Source of the DNA: Rhodoblastus sp963710275 | Lineage (GTDB): Bacteria > Pseudomonadota > Alphaproteobacteria > Rhizobiales > Beijerinckiaceae | Length of the DNA: 64,000 nt | Assembly: GCA_963710275.1 (NCBI GenBank) | Contig: CAVPZS010000005.1 | Coordinates: 434,001 to 498,000 of the forward strand | Reading direction: 5' to 3' | Shown: positions 8,201 through 16,842 of the stretch, one piece after another | Layout of the letters: each line of letters begins with the position of its first letter | How positions within the stretch are numbered: position 1 is the first letter of the stretch | Notes under the pieces: generated by a model | The model's database searches: none | What the model saw: the letters and a program-made list of their open reading frames with translations, nothing else | What the model was told of the DNA's origin: nothing | Made by a program: the position numbers and the translations under genes

Positions 8201-9191
8201 GTCGTCAGGCCATCTGATCGGCGAACTGGCGATATCCGGTGTGAGGCAGTCTGGCGGCGATGCCGAGCAGCATGTCGAAAGACGATTTCATGTGGCGTCG
8301 TCGATTCCAGCGAAAGACAAACTCTTCGAGGTAGCGGCGAAGGTGCGGCGCGCGGACGCCGTGATAGGTGCCGAGCGCCCATCGCTTGAAATTAGCGAAA
8401 ACGCGATGGATCCATGGTAAGACGACGTGCGCCGCCATTTTGCCGACGACCTTTGGCTGGTGGTTGTAGCCCTTGAGGCTGCGATAGGCTGAGAAGCCGT
8501 CGCTCAGGACAGTGGCGCCGGGCGTGACCGCGTCGGCAATGAAGGCTCTGATGCCGGGCGCCGAGAAGTCCTGTAGAGGCGCAAGGCGGATGCGGCGCGG
8601 ATGGCCGTCGGGCGAGAGTTCGATCGCGCCGATGAAATGCAGCTTGCCGACGGCGCTTCGGCCTTGGCCGCCGGCGATCGGGTCGTCCTTGGTGCGATAG
8701 GGAATATCGCTCTCGTCTACCTCGACGAGGTCTTCGAGCAGCGAACGATCAGGATCGACCATGGCGCACCGCAGCTTTTGCAGCATGAGCCAGGCGGTCT
8801 TGTAGGACCCAAGGCCGAGCTGCGCTTGGAGTTGCAGCGCTGAGATGCCGTTGGAATGGCTGGCGACGGCGTAGATCGCGAGGAACCAGGTCAATAGGTT
8901 GAGATGGCTGCGATGAAAGATCGTCCCAGCGGTGACCGACGTCTGGCGTCCGCAGGCGGCGCATTCGAAAGTGAAGGTCTTGGAGTTGAGCGTCCAGGCT
9001 TTCGTACCTTGGCATTTTGGGCAGACGAAGCCGTTTGGCCAGCGCTTTTCATAGAGGTGAAGGGCGCAGGCCGCGTCGTTCGGAAACCGCTCATTGAAGG
9101 CGGCTCGAGACATGGGGCGGTCGTTTTTCCAGCGGCTCGGCATGAGAACAAACATAGAACATTTGCGTTCGCCGTCAAGCCTGTTTGACTA
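8201..9191. mobile_element. IS1595-type insertion sequence (tentative ends)
   Basis: The transposase gene occupies almost all of this interval. GTCGTCA at 8201-8207 and its near-inverse TGACTAC at 9185-9191 (six of seven positions match) are followed inward by similar CAGGC and CGGCGAAC blocks, so they may be the terminal inverted repeats. No target-site duplication was recognised, and the exact ends are uncertain. Confidence 0.4.
8205..9155 (-). CDS. IS1595-family transposase (ISXO2-like)
   Basis: A 316-residue transposase. It has an N-terminal zinc ribbon (CPKC, 20 residues, CAAC), a helix block (NLLTWFLAIYAVASHSNGIS) and the DDE-type catalytic domain. Asp residues lie in VEVDESDIPYRT and VLSDGFSAYRSLKG, and the hallmark tail YLEEFVFRWNRRR is present. 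The frame is intact, so the element may still move. ATG codons at 9143 and 9113 are alternative starts. It lies between the DUF2726 gene and hslU. Confidence 0.92.
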   Translation of the reverse strand: MFVLMPSRWKNDRPMSRAAFNERFPNDAACALHLYEKRWPNGFVCPKCQGTKAWTLNSKTFTFECAACGRQTSVTAGTIFHRSHLNLLTWFLAIYAVASHSNGISALQLQAQLGLGSYKTAWLMLQKLRCAMVDPDRSLLEDLVEVDESDIPYRTKDDPIAGGQGRSAVGKLHFIGAIELSPDGHPRRIRLAPLQDFSAPGIRAFIADAVTPGATVLSDGFSAYRSLKGYNHQPKVVGKMAAHVVLPWIHRVFANFKRWALGTYHGVRAPHLRRYLEEFVFRWNRRRHMKSSFDMLLGIAARLPHTGYRQFADQMA

Positions 9192-9309
9192 CCTATAGGG
9201 CGACCTTAGGCAAGGGGATAAGCCGCCAATCAAATTCGCACAGAAAGCAGGTTTTCCTTCGCTTAATGGTTAGTTCGGCATCAAATGCCGGCTCATTGGC
9301 GCCATGCGC

Positions 9310-10611
9310 TTACAATATAAAGCGGCTCAGATCGACGTTGCGCGAGAGATCGCCGACGCGACTTTCGACATAGGCGCCATCGATTGTCACTTCCTGACCA
9401 GATTGCTCACCGGCAGCAAAGCTGACATCGTCGAGCACCCTTTCCATCACTGTCTGCAATCGTCTGGCGCCTATGTTTTCGACACTCGCGTTCACGTGCA
9501 CCGCCACGCGCGCCAAGGCGTCGATGGCGTCGTCGGTGAAGGACAGATTGACGCCCTCGGTCAAGAGCAAAGCCCTGTATTGTTTCACGAGACTGGCCTC
9601 CGGCTGCGTCAGGATGCGCCTGAAGTCCTCTTCGTCGAGCGATGAAAGTTCAACGCGAATCGGCAATCGACCCTGCAACTCCGGCAGGAGATCAGATGGC
9701 TTGGCGACATGGAAAGCCCCCGAAGCGATGAAAAGAATATGATCGGTCTTAACAGCGCCATGCTTGGTGGCGACCGTCGTGCCTTCGATCAGCGGCAAAA
9801 GATCCCGCTGGACGCCTTCCCGTGACACGTCGCCGCTGCGCCCATCGCGGGCGCAAATCTTGTCGATTTCGTCAAGGAAAACGATGCCATTGTTTTCGAC
9901 TTCGCGTATCGCCAGCCGGACGATCAGCTCCTGATCGAGCAATTTTTCGCTCTCTTCGGCCTGCAATGGCGCGTAAGCGTCCTTTACCTGCAGCCTTTGC
10001 TGCTTTGGACGTGCTGATTTGCCGAAAATGTCGCCGAGCGAAATGGCTCCGATCGAAGCGCCGGGCATGTTGGGCAAGTCGAACATGGGCATTGACGGGC
10101 TGGAAGGAGAGGTAATCTCGACGTCGATTTCCTTTTCCTCCATCTCCCCGGCGCGGAGCTTTTTTCGGAACAAATCACGCGTCGCGGCGCTGGCGTTGGC
10201 TCCGACCAAGGCTGTGACGATTCGTTCTTCCGCCGCCAGATGAGCCCGCGCCGCCACGTCTTTGCGCTTGCCTTCCTTTACCAAGGCGATCCCGATTTCG
10301 ACCAGATCCCGCACAATCTGCTCAACGTCTCGACCGACATAACCGACTTCGGTGAACTTTGTCGCCTCGACCTTTAAAAAGGGCGCATTGGCGAGACGCG
10401 CAAGACGGCGGGCAATCTCGGTCTTGCCGCAGCCGGTAGGGCCAATCATCAGGATATTCTTTGGTAGTACCTCTTCGCGCATCACGCCTTCCAGACGCAA
10501 ACGCCGCCAGCGATTGCGCAGGGCGATGGCGACCGCCCTCTTGGCCTCCTTTTGTCCGATGATGAAACGATCGAGTTCGGAGACAATTTCGCGAGGAGAA
10601 AGTTCGGTCAT
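9310..10611 (-). CDS. hslU: ATP-dependent protease ATPase subunit HslU
   Basis: A 433-residue AAA+ unfoldase that feeds substrates to HslV. It shows the N-terminal segment ELSPREIVSELDRFIIGQ, the Walker A loop GPTGCGKTEIARRLA, and Walker B as GIVFLDEIDKIC. The closing helices RRLQTVMERVLDDVSF carry the conserved region that docks into HslV. The ATG at 10611 is chosen by alignment to family N-termini; an upstream extension to 10854 would overlap hslV in another frame. It follows hslV by 34 bases, as a two-gene operon. Confidence 0.97.
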   Translation of the reverse strand: MTELSPREIVSELDRFIIGQKEAKRAVAIALRNRWRRLRLEGVMREEVLPKNILMIGPTGCGKTEIARRLARLANAPFLKVEATKFTEVGYVGRDVEQIVRDLVEIGIALVKEGKRKDVAARAHLAAEERIVTALVGANASAATRDLFRKKLRAGEMEEKEIDVEITSPSSPSMPMFDLPNMPGASIGAISLGDIFGKSARPKQQRLQVKDAYAPLQAEESEKLLDQELIVRLAIREVENNGIVFLDEIDKICARDGRSGDVSREGVQRDLLPLIEGTTVATKHGAVKTDHILFIASGAFHVAKPSDLLPELQGRLPIRVELSSLDEEDFRRILTQPEASLVKQYRALLLTEGVNLSFTDDAIDALARVAVHVNASVENIGARRLQTVMERVLDDVSFAAGEQSGQEVTIDGAYVESRVGDLSRNVDLSRFIL

Positions 10612-10645
10612 ACCGTTGGAGCCTTGCGGACTAGGTCTTTGGCGT

Positions 10646-11212
10646 TCAGAGGGATTCAACGCTTTCGACGACAATATTGGTATTCGTGTAAACGCAGATT
10701 TCAGCGGCGATCTGAAGGGCGCGCCGAGCGATGGATTCCGCGTCCATCGCGGTATCCAGCAAGGCTCGCCCGGCCGCCAGCGCATAATTTCCGCCCGAAC
10801 CAATTCCCATGACGGCGCCGTCCGGCCCTTGCTCGGGCTCCAACACGTCGCCATTTCCTGTGAGAACGAGGGCGACGTTCTTGTCTGCGACCAGCATCAT
10901 CGCCTCCAGGCGCCGCAAATAGCGATCGGTCCGCCAATCCTTGGCCAATTCCACGCAGGCGCGCAGTAAATGACCAGGATATTGTTCAAGCTTGGATTCC
11001 AGTCGTTCACATAAGGTAAAAGCGTCCGCGGTGGCTCCCGCAAAGCCGACGATCACCTGCCCCTTGCCGAGTCGGCGCACCTTGCGCGCATTGCCTTTTA
11101 TTATTGTCTGGCCGAGGCTGACCTGTCCGTCGCCGGCGACGACGGTTTTGCCGCCCTTGCGCACCAATACGATGGTCGTGGCGTGCATGGACGAATTCGG
11201 GTGATCAGACAT
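10646..11212 (-). CDS. hslV: ATP-dependent protease proteolytic subunit HslV
   Basis: A 188-residue threonine peptidase of the proteasome beta type. The short propeptide ends before the nucleophile Thr in MHATTIVLVRKGGKTVVAGDG; the GIGSGGNYALAAGRALL segment is the conserved core. It forms double hexamers with HslU in the cytoplasm and degrades unfolded or regulatory proteins after heat stress. It is divergent from hisB across about 150 bases, a conserved Rhizobiales layout. Confidence 0.97.
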   Translation of the reverse strand: MSDHPNSSMHATTIVLVRKGGKTVVAGDGQVSLGQTIIKGNARKVRRLGKGQVIVGFAGATADAFTLCERLESKLEQYPGHLLRACVELAKDWRTDRYLRRLEAMMLVADKNVALVLTGNGDVLEPEQGPDGAVMGIGSGGNYALAAGRALLDTAMDAESIARRALQIAAEICVYTNTNIVVESVESL

Positions 11213-11363
11213 GCGAAACTTTCCCGCGGCGGGTGAACCGGCTCGCGGTTCTGCCTGCGCATCTATTGTGCTTGCTCGATGGTTACAAGCCCAGCGAAGC
11301 GAGAGTGGCTAAAAGGCGCGACTTTTGCTATTAGCCGCAAAGCCGCAGGGCAAGGGAAAAAAA

Positions 11364-11954
11364 ATGACGCGCCAAGCCGAAATCACCCGCAAGACCAAAG
11401 AAACCGACATTTCGGTGAAACTCGTGATCGAGGGAACCGGGGCGAGCAAAATCGCGACGGGAATTGGTTTTTTTGACCATATGCTGGAACAGTTGGCTCG
11501 GCATTCCCTGATTGATCTTGAAGTCTACGCCAAAGGCGATCTCCATATTGACCAGCACCATACGGTCGAGGACGTCGGAATCGCCGTCGGTCAGGCTTTG
11601 CGCAAGGCATCGGGAGATCTGCGCGGGATTGTTCGCTATGCAGACGTCCATTTGCCTATGGACGAAACCCTGACGCGTGTGGCCGTCGATGTCTGCGGAC
11701 GTCCATTCCTGGTGTTCCGCACCCAATTTTCGCAAGCAAAAATCGGTGAATTCGACGCCGAACTGGTGCGGGAATTTTTCCAGGCATTTTCTCAGCACGC
11801 AGCCATCGCGCTTCACATCGAAACACTTTATGGAACGAACAACCATCATATCGCCGAGACCTGCTTCAAGGGCGTCGCCCGGGCGCTCGGAGCCGCAATG
11901 ACGATTGATTCGCGACAGCGGGACCACATCCCTTCAACCAAAGGGACCCTTTGA
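11364..11954 (+). CDS. hisB: imidazoleglycerol-phosphate dehydratase
   Basis: Catalyses the sixth step of histidine synthesis, removing water from imidazole glycerol phosphate. The 196-residue protein shows the two metal-binding His-rich motifs of the family, DQHHTVEDVG and NNHHIAETCFKG, and the FFDHMLEQLARHS block near the start. The ATG at 11364 is preceded by an AAGGGAAAAAAA stretch acting as ribosome-binding site. It is first in a tight his cluster (DUF2628, hisH, hisA, hisF, hisE). Confidence 0.97.
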   Translation: MTRQAEITRKTKETDISVKLVIEGTGASKIATGIGFFDHMLEQLARHSLIDLEVYAKGDLHIDQHHTVEDVGIAVGQALRKASGDLRGIVRYADVHLPMDETLTRVAVDVCGRPFLVFRTQFSQAKIGEFDAELVREFFQAFSQHAAIALHIETLYGTNNHHIAETCFKGVARALGAAMTIDSRQRDHIPSTKGTL

Positions 11955-11972
11955 ACGGGCGAAGGAGTTGAC

Positions 11973-12476
11973 ATGCACCTTTACGCGGTCTTCCTTCCCG
12001 GTGGACTTTCCCCGGCCCAGGCCGCGGAGAAAGCCGAGCTGGTTCGACAGGGTTTTAACTGGCGCGCATTCCTCGCAACGCCGCTTTGGGCATTGCGGCG
12101 AGGCTATTGGCTCGCTTTCGCGCTTTGGCTTGCATGGACTGTGATGGTTGCCGTCATCGCCTCTTTTGCCCATTTGGAGGCGGGCGCGGCTACCGCGCTC
12201 TATGCGCTTGGCGCCTTGGCTTTCGGCCTTGAGGCGGACCGTTTTCGTCAAGCGCGTTTGTCGAGGTCCGGCTATCTATTGCATGGCCTGACGGTCGGCG
12301 AGTCCTTGGAAGAGGCGGAAAGCCTTTATTTTCAGCGGCATCAAGACTCGATCCAACCTTCCCGACAAAGCTCCGAGATCAGCCCGGTTCTGGCGGAAGA
12401 AAACGCAGCCTGGTCGAATTCGGCAGCTGGATCCGACCTGTTGGGGCTGTTTCCGTCACAGGAGACCAAAAAGTGA
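11973..12476 (+). CDS. DUF2628 domain-containing membrane protein
   Basis: A 167-residue protein of the DUF2628 family, found between hisB and hisH in many Rhizobiales. The N-terminal MHLYAVFLPGG and FNWRAFLATPLWALRRGYW blocks are typical, followed by two hydrophobic segments (about residues 49-66 and 71-88), so it is probably an inner-membrane protein. The C-terminal tail is polar and variable. Its stop overlaps the hisH GTG start by four bases, implying coupled translation. Function is unknown; its position alone does not prove a role in histidine synthesis. Confidence 0.85.
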   Translation: MHLYAVFLPGGLSPAQAAEKAELVRQGFNWRAFLATPLWALRRGYWLAFALWLAWTVMVAVIASFAHLEAGAATALYALGALAFGLEADRFRQARLSRSGYLLHGLTVGESLEEAESLYFQRHQDSIQPSRQSSEISPVLAEENAAWSNSAAGSDLLGLFPSQETKK

Positions 12477-13123
12477 GCGTCGCCATCATCGATTATGGCT
12501 CTGGGAACCTGCATTCGGCCGCCAAGGCTTTCGAGCGCGCCGCTGCGGATGTTGAAGAAAAAGCGCCGGTTGTCGTCACCAGCGACCCGCACGTGGTTCT
12601 GCGCTCCAGCCGTATCGTCTTGCCGGGAGTGGGAGCGTTCGCAGATTGTCGCAAGGGTCTGCTCGCGATCGAAGGCATGGTCGAAGCCATGACCGAAGCC
12701 GTTCAAAAACGAGGCGCGCCATTCCTGGGGATTTGCGTTGGCATGCAATTATTGGCGGATCGAGGTTTGGAGCACGGGGAGACGCCGGGCCTGGGATGGA
12801 TTTCCGGCGAAGTTGTCCCGATTGAGCCTGTCGACCCAGCGCTGAAAATCCCCCATATGGGCTGGAATAACCTCATACAAAACCGGCCGCACCCCCTGTT
12901 GAAGGAGATCCCGACGGGTGGGCAAGGACTCCATGCCTATTTCGTTCATTCCTACCACCTGCGAACGGCCCATCCCGGCGATATCGTCGCAACGACCGAT
13001 CATGGCGGCGCCTTGACCGCCATAGTCGGGCGCGACTCTGTCGTCGGCGTCCAGTTCCATCCAGAAAAGAGCCAGACGATGGGCCTTCGGCTGATTTCAA
13101 ATTTCTTGAGGTGGCGCCCGTGA
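12473..13123 (+). CDS. hisH: imidazole glycerol phosphate synthase, glutaminase subunit HisH
   Basis: A 216-residue class I glutamine amidotransferase that supplies ammonia to HisF. The nucleophile elbow is FLGICVGMQLLADRG, and the His/Glu pair is GVQFHPEKSQ near the C-terminus. It starts with GTG at 12473, with AGGAG about ten bases upstream, overlapping the previous gene by four bases. The 3' end overlaps the hisA start. Confidence 0.97.
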   Translation: MSVAIIDYGSGNLHSAAKAFERAAADVEEKAPVVVTSDPHVVLRSSRIVLPGVGAFADCRKGLLAIEGMVEAMTEAVQKRGAPFLGICVGMQLLADRGLEHGETPGLGWISGEVVPIEPVDPALKIPHMGWNNLIQNRPHPLLKEIPTGGQGLHAYFVHSYHLRTAHPGDIVATTDHGGALTAIVGRDSVVGVQFHPEKSQTMGLRLISNFLRWRP

Positions 13124-13860
13124 TCCTGTTTCCGGCAATTGACCTGAAGGAGGGCGAATGCGTTCGCCTTATCCATGGCGACATGGCGCAGGCGACTGTG
13201 TTCAACGACGATCCCGCTGCGCAAGCGCTGGTTTTTGAACGGCAAGGCTTTGAATATCTGCACGTCGTTGATCTCGACGGCGCTTTTGCCGGGAAGCCGA
13301 TGAACGCGGCAGCGGTCGACGCCGTTCTCGCCGCCTTGACCAGCATGCCCGTACAGCTTGGTGGCGGCATACGTGACATGCGCACCGTGGATGGTTGGCT
13401 CAGCAAGGGAGTCGCCCGCGTCATCATTGGCACCGCGGCCGTGCGCGATCCGGACCTCGTTCGAGAGGCGGCCCGGAGCCACCCGAACCGCATTGCGGTT
13501 GGCATCGATGCCCGCGACGGGCTGGTGGCTGTCGACGGTTGGGCCAAATCGTCGCAGCTCACGGCGATCGAACTTGGCAAACGTTTTGAAGACGCCGGCG
13601 TTGCGGCGATCATCTACACCGATATCGCCCGCGACGGCGTGCTCAAAGGCTTGAATATAGAGGCGACGCTGGCTCTGGCTGCAGCCTTGACAATTCCGGT
13701 CATTGCGTCCGGCGGCCTGGCGTCCATCGCCGACGTCGAGCGATTGCTGCGACCCGATTGCGCACGCCTCGCCGGAGCCATTACCGGGCGCGCGCTCTAT
13801 GATGGACGACTGGACCCACGGCAAGCGCTGGATCTTATCAAGGCCAACCGCGCGGCCTGA
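13120..13860 (+). CDS. hisA: phosphoribosylformimino-AICAR phosphate isomerase HisA
   Basis: A (beta/alpha)8-barrel isomerase of histidine synthesis, 246 aa from the chosen start. The first catalytic Asp is in ILFPAIDLKEGECVRL and the second in IIYTDIARDGVLKG; phosphate-binding loops are QLGGGIRD and PVIASGGLAS. A GTG at 13120 is preferred over the in-frame GTG at 13111 because GAGG at 13108-13111 gives correct spacing and the protein then begins like other HisA proteins. It overlaps the hisH stop as GTGA. Confidence 0.95.
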   Translation: MILFPAIDLKEGECVRLIHGDMAQATVFNDDPAAQALVFERQGFEYLHVVDLDGAFAGKPMNAAAVDAVLAALTSMPVQLGGGIRDMRTVDGWLSKGVARVIIGTAAVRDPDLVREAARSHPNRIAVGIDARDGLVAVDGWAKSSQLTAIELGKRFEDAGVAAIIYTDIARDGVLKGLNIEATLALAAALTIPVIASGGLASIADVERLLRPDCARLAGAITGRALYDGRLDPRQALDLIKANRAA

Positions 13861-13893
13861 AAAAGGCCTGCTGCAAGACGACGGAGAGACTGC

Positions 13894-14668
13894 TTGCTCA
13901 AGACACGCGTCATTCCCTGCCTCGACGTCAAGGACGGTCGCGTCGTGAAGGGCGTGAATTTCGTTGATTTACGTGACGCCGGCGACCCCGTGGAATGCGC
14001 CATCGCATATGACGCAGCGGGCGCCGATGAGTTGTGCTTTCTCGACATTACCGCCAGCCATGAGGAGCGCGGCCTGTTGCTCGATGTCGTGCGGCGCACC
14101 GCGGAAGCCTGTTTCATGCCGTTGACCGTCGGCGGCGGCGTCCGCACGCTCGACGATATCAGAAGCCTTTTATTGGCTGGCGCCGACAAGGCGTCAATCA
14201 TGACGGCTGCCGTCCATGATCGTGATTTCGTTCGGCGCGGCGCGGAAAAATTCGGAAGCCAGTGCATTGTCGTGGCGATCGACGCGAAAAACGTCGCTCC
14301 AGATCGCTGGGAGATTTTTACCCACGGAGGCCGCCGCCCCACCGGAATCGACGCCCTCGCCTACGCCCGGGAGGTTGCGGCGCTCGGCGCAGGGGAAATC
14401 CTTCTGACATCAATGGACCGTGATGGCGCGAAGACGGGCTTTGATATTCGAATTGACTCGAACCATATCCGACGCCGTCTCGATCCCGGTCATAGCGTCA
14501 GGCGGTGTAGGAACGCTAGATCATTTGGTCGAAGGCGTACGCGACGGCCACGCCAGCGCCGTGCTTGCCGCCTCAATCTTCCATTTCGGCGAATATAGCA
14601 TCGGCGAGGCCAAAGCCTATATGGCCAAGGCTGGACTGCCCATGCGTCTCGACCCGTTGGCGGCCTGA
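13894..14668 (+). CDS. hisF: imidazole glycerol phosphate synthase, cyclase subunit HisF (frame broken near 14447-14448)
   Basis: HisF closes the imidazole ring, releasing AICAR. The first frame from a TTG start (GGAGAG upstream) carries LKTRVIPCLDVKDGRVVKG, LTVGGGVRT and the second catalytic Asp in LLTSMDRDGAKTGFDI. The second frame resumes as ELTRTISDAV, then PVIASGGVGTLDH, to the stop at 14668. Deleting one T of the TT at 14447-14448 restores GFDIELTRTISDAV and a 257-residue protein, the normal length. In the middle of an otherwise intact his operon, an assembly indel is the simplest explanation. Confidence 0.9.
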
Positions 14669-14678
14669 TCGGAAAACC

Positions 14679-15008
14679 ATGACCAAGACCGAAAGTTTCT
14701 CCCTCGACGACCTTGCCCGACTCATCGCCGCCCGCGCCGGAGCCGACGCGGATCAATCCTACACACGCAGCCTGCTCCAGTCCGGAACGGCTCGAATCGC
14801 CAAGAAATTTGGCGAAGAGGCGTTCGAAGCCGCCATCGCCGCCGTCGAGCGCGATCCCGCGGGCCTGAAAATGGAATCCGCCGATGTGCTCTATCACCTA
14901 TTGGTCTTGCTTCAAGACGGCGGCGTTCCGTTGCAGGATGTGATCGACGAACTCGCCCGACGTACGCAACAATCTGGCCACCAGGAAAAAGCTTCCCGTG
15001 CGAAATAA
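14679..15008 (+). CDS. hisE: phosphoribosyl-ATP diphosphatase HisE
   Basis: A 109-residue all-alpha pyrophosphohydrolase that converts phosphoribosyl-ATP to phosphoribosyl-AMP in the second step of histidine synthesis. Conserved metal-binding acidic helices are seen as KKFGEEAFEAAIAAV and ESADVLYHLLVLL. It follows hisF by ten bases and ends the his cluster; coaA comes next in the same direction. Confidence 0.95.
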   Translation: MTKTESFSLDDLARLIAARAGADADQSYTRSLLQSGTARIAKKFGEEAFEAAIAAVERDPAGLKMESADVLYHLLVLLQDGGVPLQDVIDELARRTQQSGHQEKASRAK

Positions 15009-15034
15009 AAAGCCTGGTCACTCTGGAGGCGGTC

Positions 15035-16024
15035 TTGAATGAACCCGTCGGACCATTGCATGGCGATCACGTGATCGGATCGTCAGGCCCCAATCTTTCG
15101 CCGTACCGTCATTTTACGCGGGAGGAATGGGCGCAATTGCGCGCAGACACCCCTCTGACTCTGACTATCGATGATTTGAAGCGACTGCAGTCGATCAACG
15201 ATCCCATTTCACTCGAAGAAGTGATCGCCATTTACCTTCCGCTATCGCGCCTTCTTGCGCTCTACGTCGCCGCCACGCAGGGTTTGTTCAAGGCGACACA
15301 AAGATTTCTCGGCGCGGACGACGGAAAGGTGCCTTATATCATCGGCGTCGCGGGATCGGTGGCCGTCGGAAAATCGACGACGGCCCGCGTCATGCAGGCG
15401 TTGCTTTCACGATGGCCTAATACGCCTAAGGTCGAGCTGATCACAACCGACGGATTTTTGCTGCCCAACGCCCAGCTGGAGCGGGACGACCTTATGGACC
15501 GCAAGGGTTTTCCGGAAAGCTACGATACCGAAAGCCTCATACGCTTCTTGTCCGACGTTAAGGCGGGACGCGGCCATGTCGAGGCGCCGGTCTATTCACA
15601 TTTGACTTACGATTATGTGCCGGGCGAGAGCGTGAGCGTCGATCGGCCGGACATCCTGATCGTCGAGGGCGTCAACGTCCTGTTGCCGAATCGTTTGCCC
15701 CGCGACGGCAAGGAAACGCCTTTCGTCTCCGATTTCTTCGATTTTTCCGTCTATCTTCATGCGGACGAAGACCAATTCGAAAAATGGTATGTCGCGCGCT
15801 TCATGCGCCTGCGTTCGACTGCTTTTCGCGACCCGCGCTCCTACTTCAAGAAATACGCTGAAATCGCCGACGAAGAGGCGGAATCAGTCGCCCGGAGCAT
15901 CTGGAAGCGCATTAATTTGCGCAATCTGCATGAAAACATCTTGCCGACGCGTGCGCGCGCGAGTTTGATCCTGACCAAAGGGTCCAGCCATCGCATCGAA
16001 GAAGTCGCCCTACGGAAACTGTGA
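15035..16024 (+). CDS. coaA: type I pantothenate kinase
   Basis: Phosphorylates pantothenate, the committing step of coenzyme A synthesis. The 329-residue protein has the P-loop GVAGSVAVGKSTTARVM, the family block TTDGFLLPNAQLE, and MDRKGFPESYD, as in other bacterial CoaA enzymes. The start is a TTG at 15035, supported by GGAGG about six bases upstream; the ATG at 15039 is out of frame. It sits after hisE, the usual Rhizobiales position, and converges on the DUF2794 gene. Confidence 0.95.
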   Translation: MNEPVGPLHGDHVIGSSGPNLSPYRHFTREEWAQLRADTPLTLTIDDLKRLQSINDPISLEEVIAIYLPLSRLLALYVAATQGLFKATQRFLGADDGKVPYIIGVAGSVAVGKSTTARVMQALLSRWPNTPKVELITTDGFLLPNAQLERDDLMDRKGFPESYDTESLIRFLSDVKAGRGHVEAPVYSHLTYDYVPGESVSVDRPDILIVEGVNVLLPNRLPRDGKETPFVSDFFDFSVYLHADEDQFEKWYVARFMRLRSTAFRDPRSYFKKYAEIADEEAESVARSIWKRINLRNLHENILPTRARASLILTKGSSHRIEEVALRKL

Positions 16025-16029
16025 TCGCC

Positions 16030-16500
16030 TCAAAAAGAGACAAGTTTCGGCTTTTTCTCTAAAGCGGAAAGAAGCCGCGGCAATTCGGGACCACGCTTCA
16101 AAATCAGGCCTGTCTGCATGACGATGGAGTAGGCGCCTTGTTTGCGGGCGGATTTCGGCTCTTTGACGATCCGGTAATAGGGCGCCTCGCCACACCTGCG
16201 GAAAATCGAGAAGATGGCGCGCGTGGGTGAAAAATCCATCGCGTAATCGCGCCAGACGCCCTGGGCGACCATGCGTCCATAAAGATTCAATATTGCTTGC
16301 AATTCCTGGCGGTCGAAACCGACCAAAAGGTTCGTATTTGCGCCTGCCGCGGACGCGCCGGGCATGCGCAAAATATGAAAATCCGGTTCAGACTGCTCGT
16401 CGCTCAAGCGAATTTCGTGATTTTTGCAAAAGACCGGATCGATGATGACGCGGTTCTTTTCTTCCTGCAAGCGGTGAAAAAGGCGCTTCGCTGCGGTCAA
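16030..16500 (-). CDS. DUF2794 domain-containing protein
   Basis: A 156-residue protein of the alphaproteobacterial DUF2794 family. The conserved core is visible: VGFDRQELQAILNLYGRMVA, then YAMDFSPTRAIFSIFRR, PYYRIVKEPKSARKQGAYS and TGLILKRGPEL. The first 30 residues are variable and the true start may be downstream of 16500. No signal peptide or membrane segment is seen. Function is unknown. It converges with coaA, with only five bases between stops. Confidence 0.85.
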   Translation of the reverse strand: MTAAKRLFHRLQEEKNRVIIDPVFCKNHEIRLSDEQSEPDFHILRMPGASAAGANTNLLVGFDRQELQAILNLYGRMVAQGVWRDYAMDFSPTRAIFSIFRRCGEAPYYRIVKEPKSARKQGAYSIVMQTGLILKRGPELPRLLSALEKKPKLVSF

Positions 16501-16842
16501 GGCATTTTTCTGGCGGGTTCAGGTCGATAAGTCACATTTCCGCCCTCTTGCCGCCCTTTGGCTGCTTACATGCGGTTTCAAAAAAGGATGGTCGGAGGCT
16601 TTAGCCCCGGAATGGTCGCGTTGACGCAGCCCCCCAGCCGGCGCGGTTTTTCGGAAGAGTTGCTCGATCCTCATGACTTTGGGCCGATCGGAATTATCCG
16701 GTCGGCTCATTCGTCTCTTGCCTGAAACCGCGCGATCCGCCACATGGTTTGATCTTGAAACGAGATCGCCTCGCCGCAATATTGCGGGCGCGGAGAGATA
16801 CTCCGACGACAAGACCCAGCGAACACACACAGAGCGAGCGAC
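16501..16842. other. 342-bp intergenic region between DUF2794 gene and htpG
   Basis: No gene is supported here. It should contain the promoters of two divergent genes. The only notable signal is a possible heat-shock promoter for htpG, listed separately. Confidence 0.5.
16754..16782 (+). promoter_or_regulatory. possible RpoH-type promoter of htpG
   Basis: CTTGAAA at 16754-16760 matches the heat-shock sigma -35 element. After 13 bases comes CCGCAATAT, a weak match to CCCATNT. It lies about 60 bases before the htpG ATG. Support is by motif and gene identity only. Confidence 0.35.
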
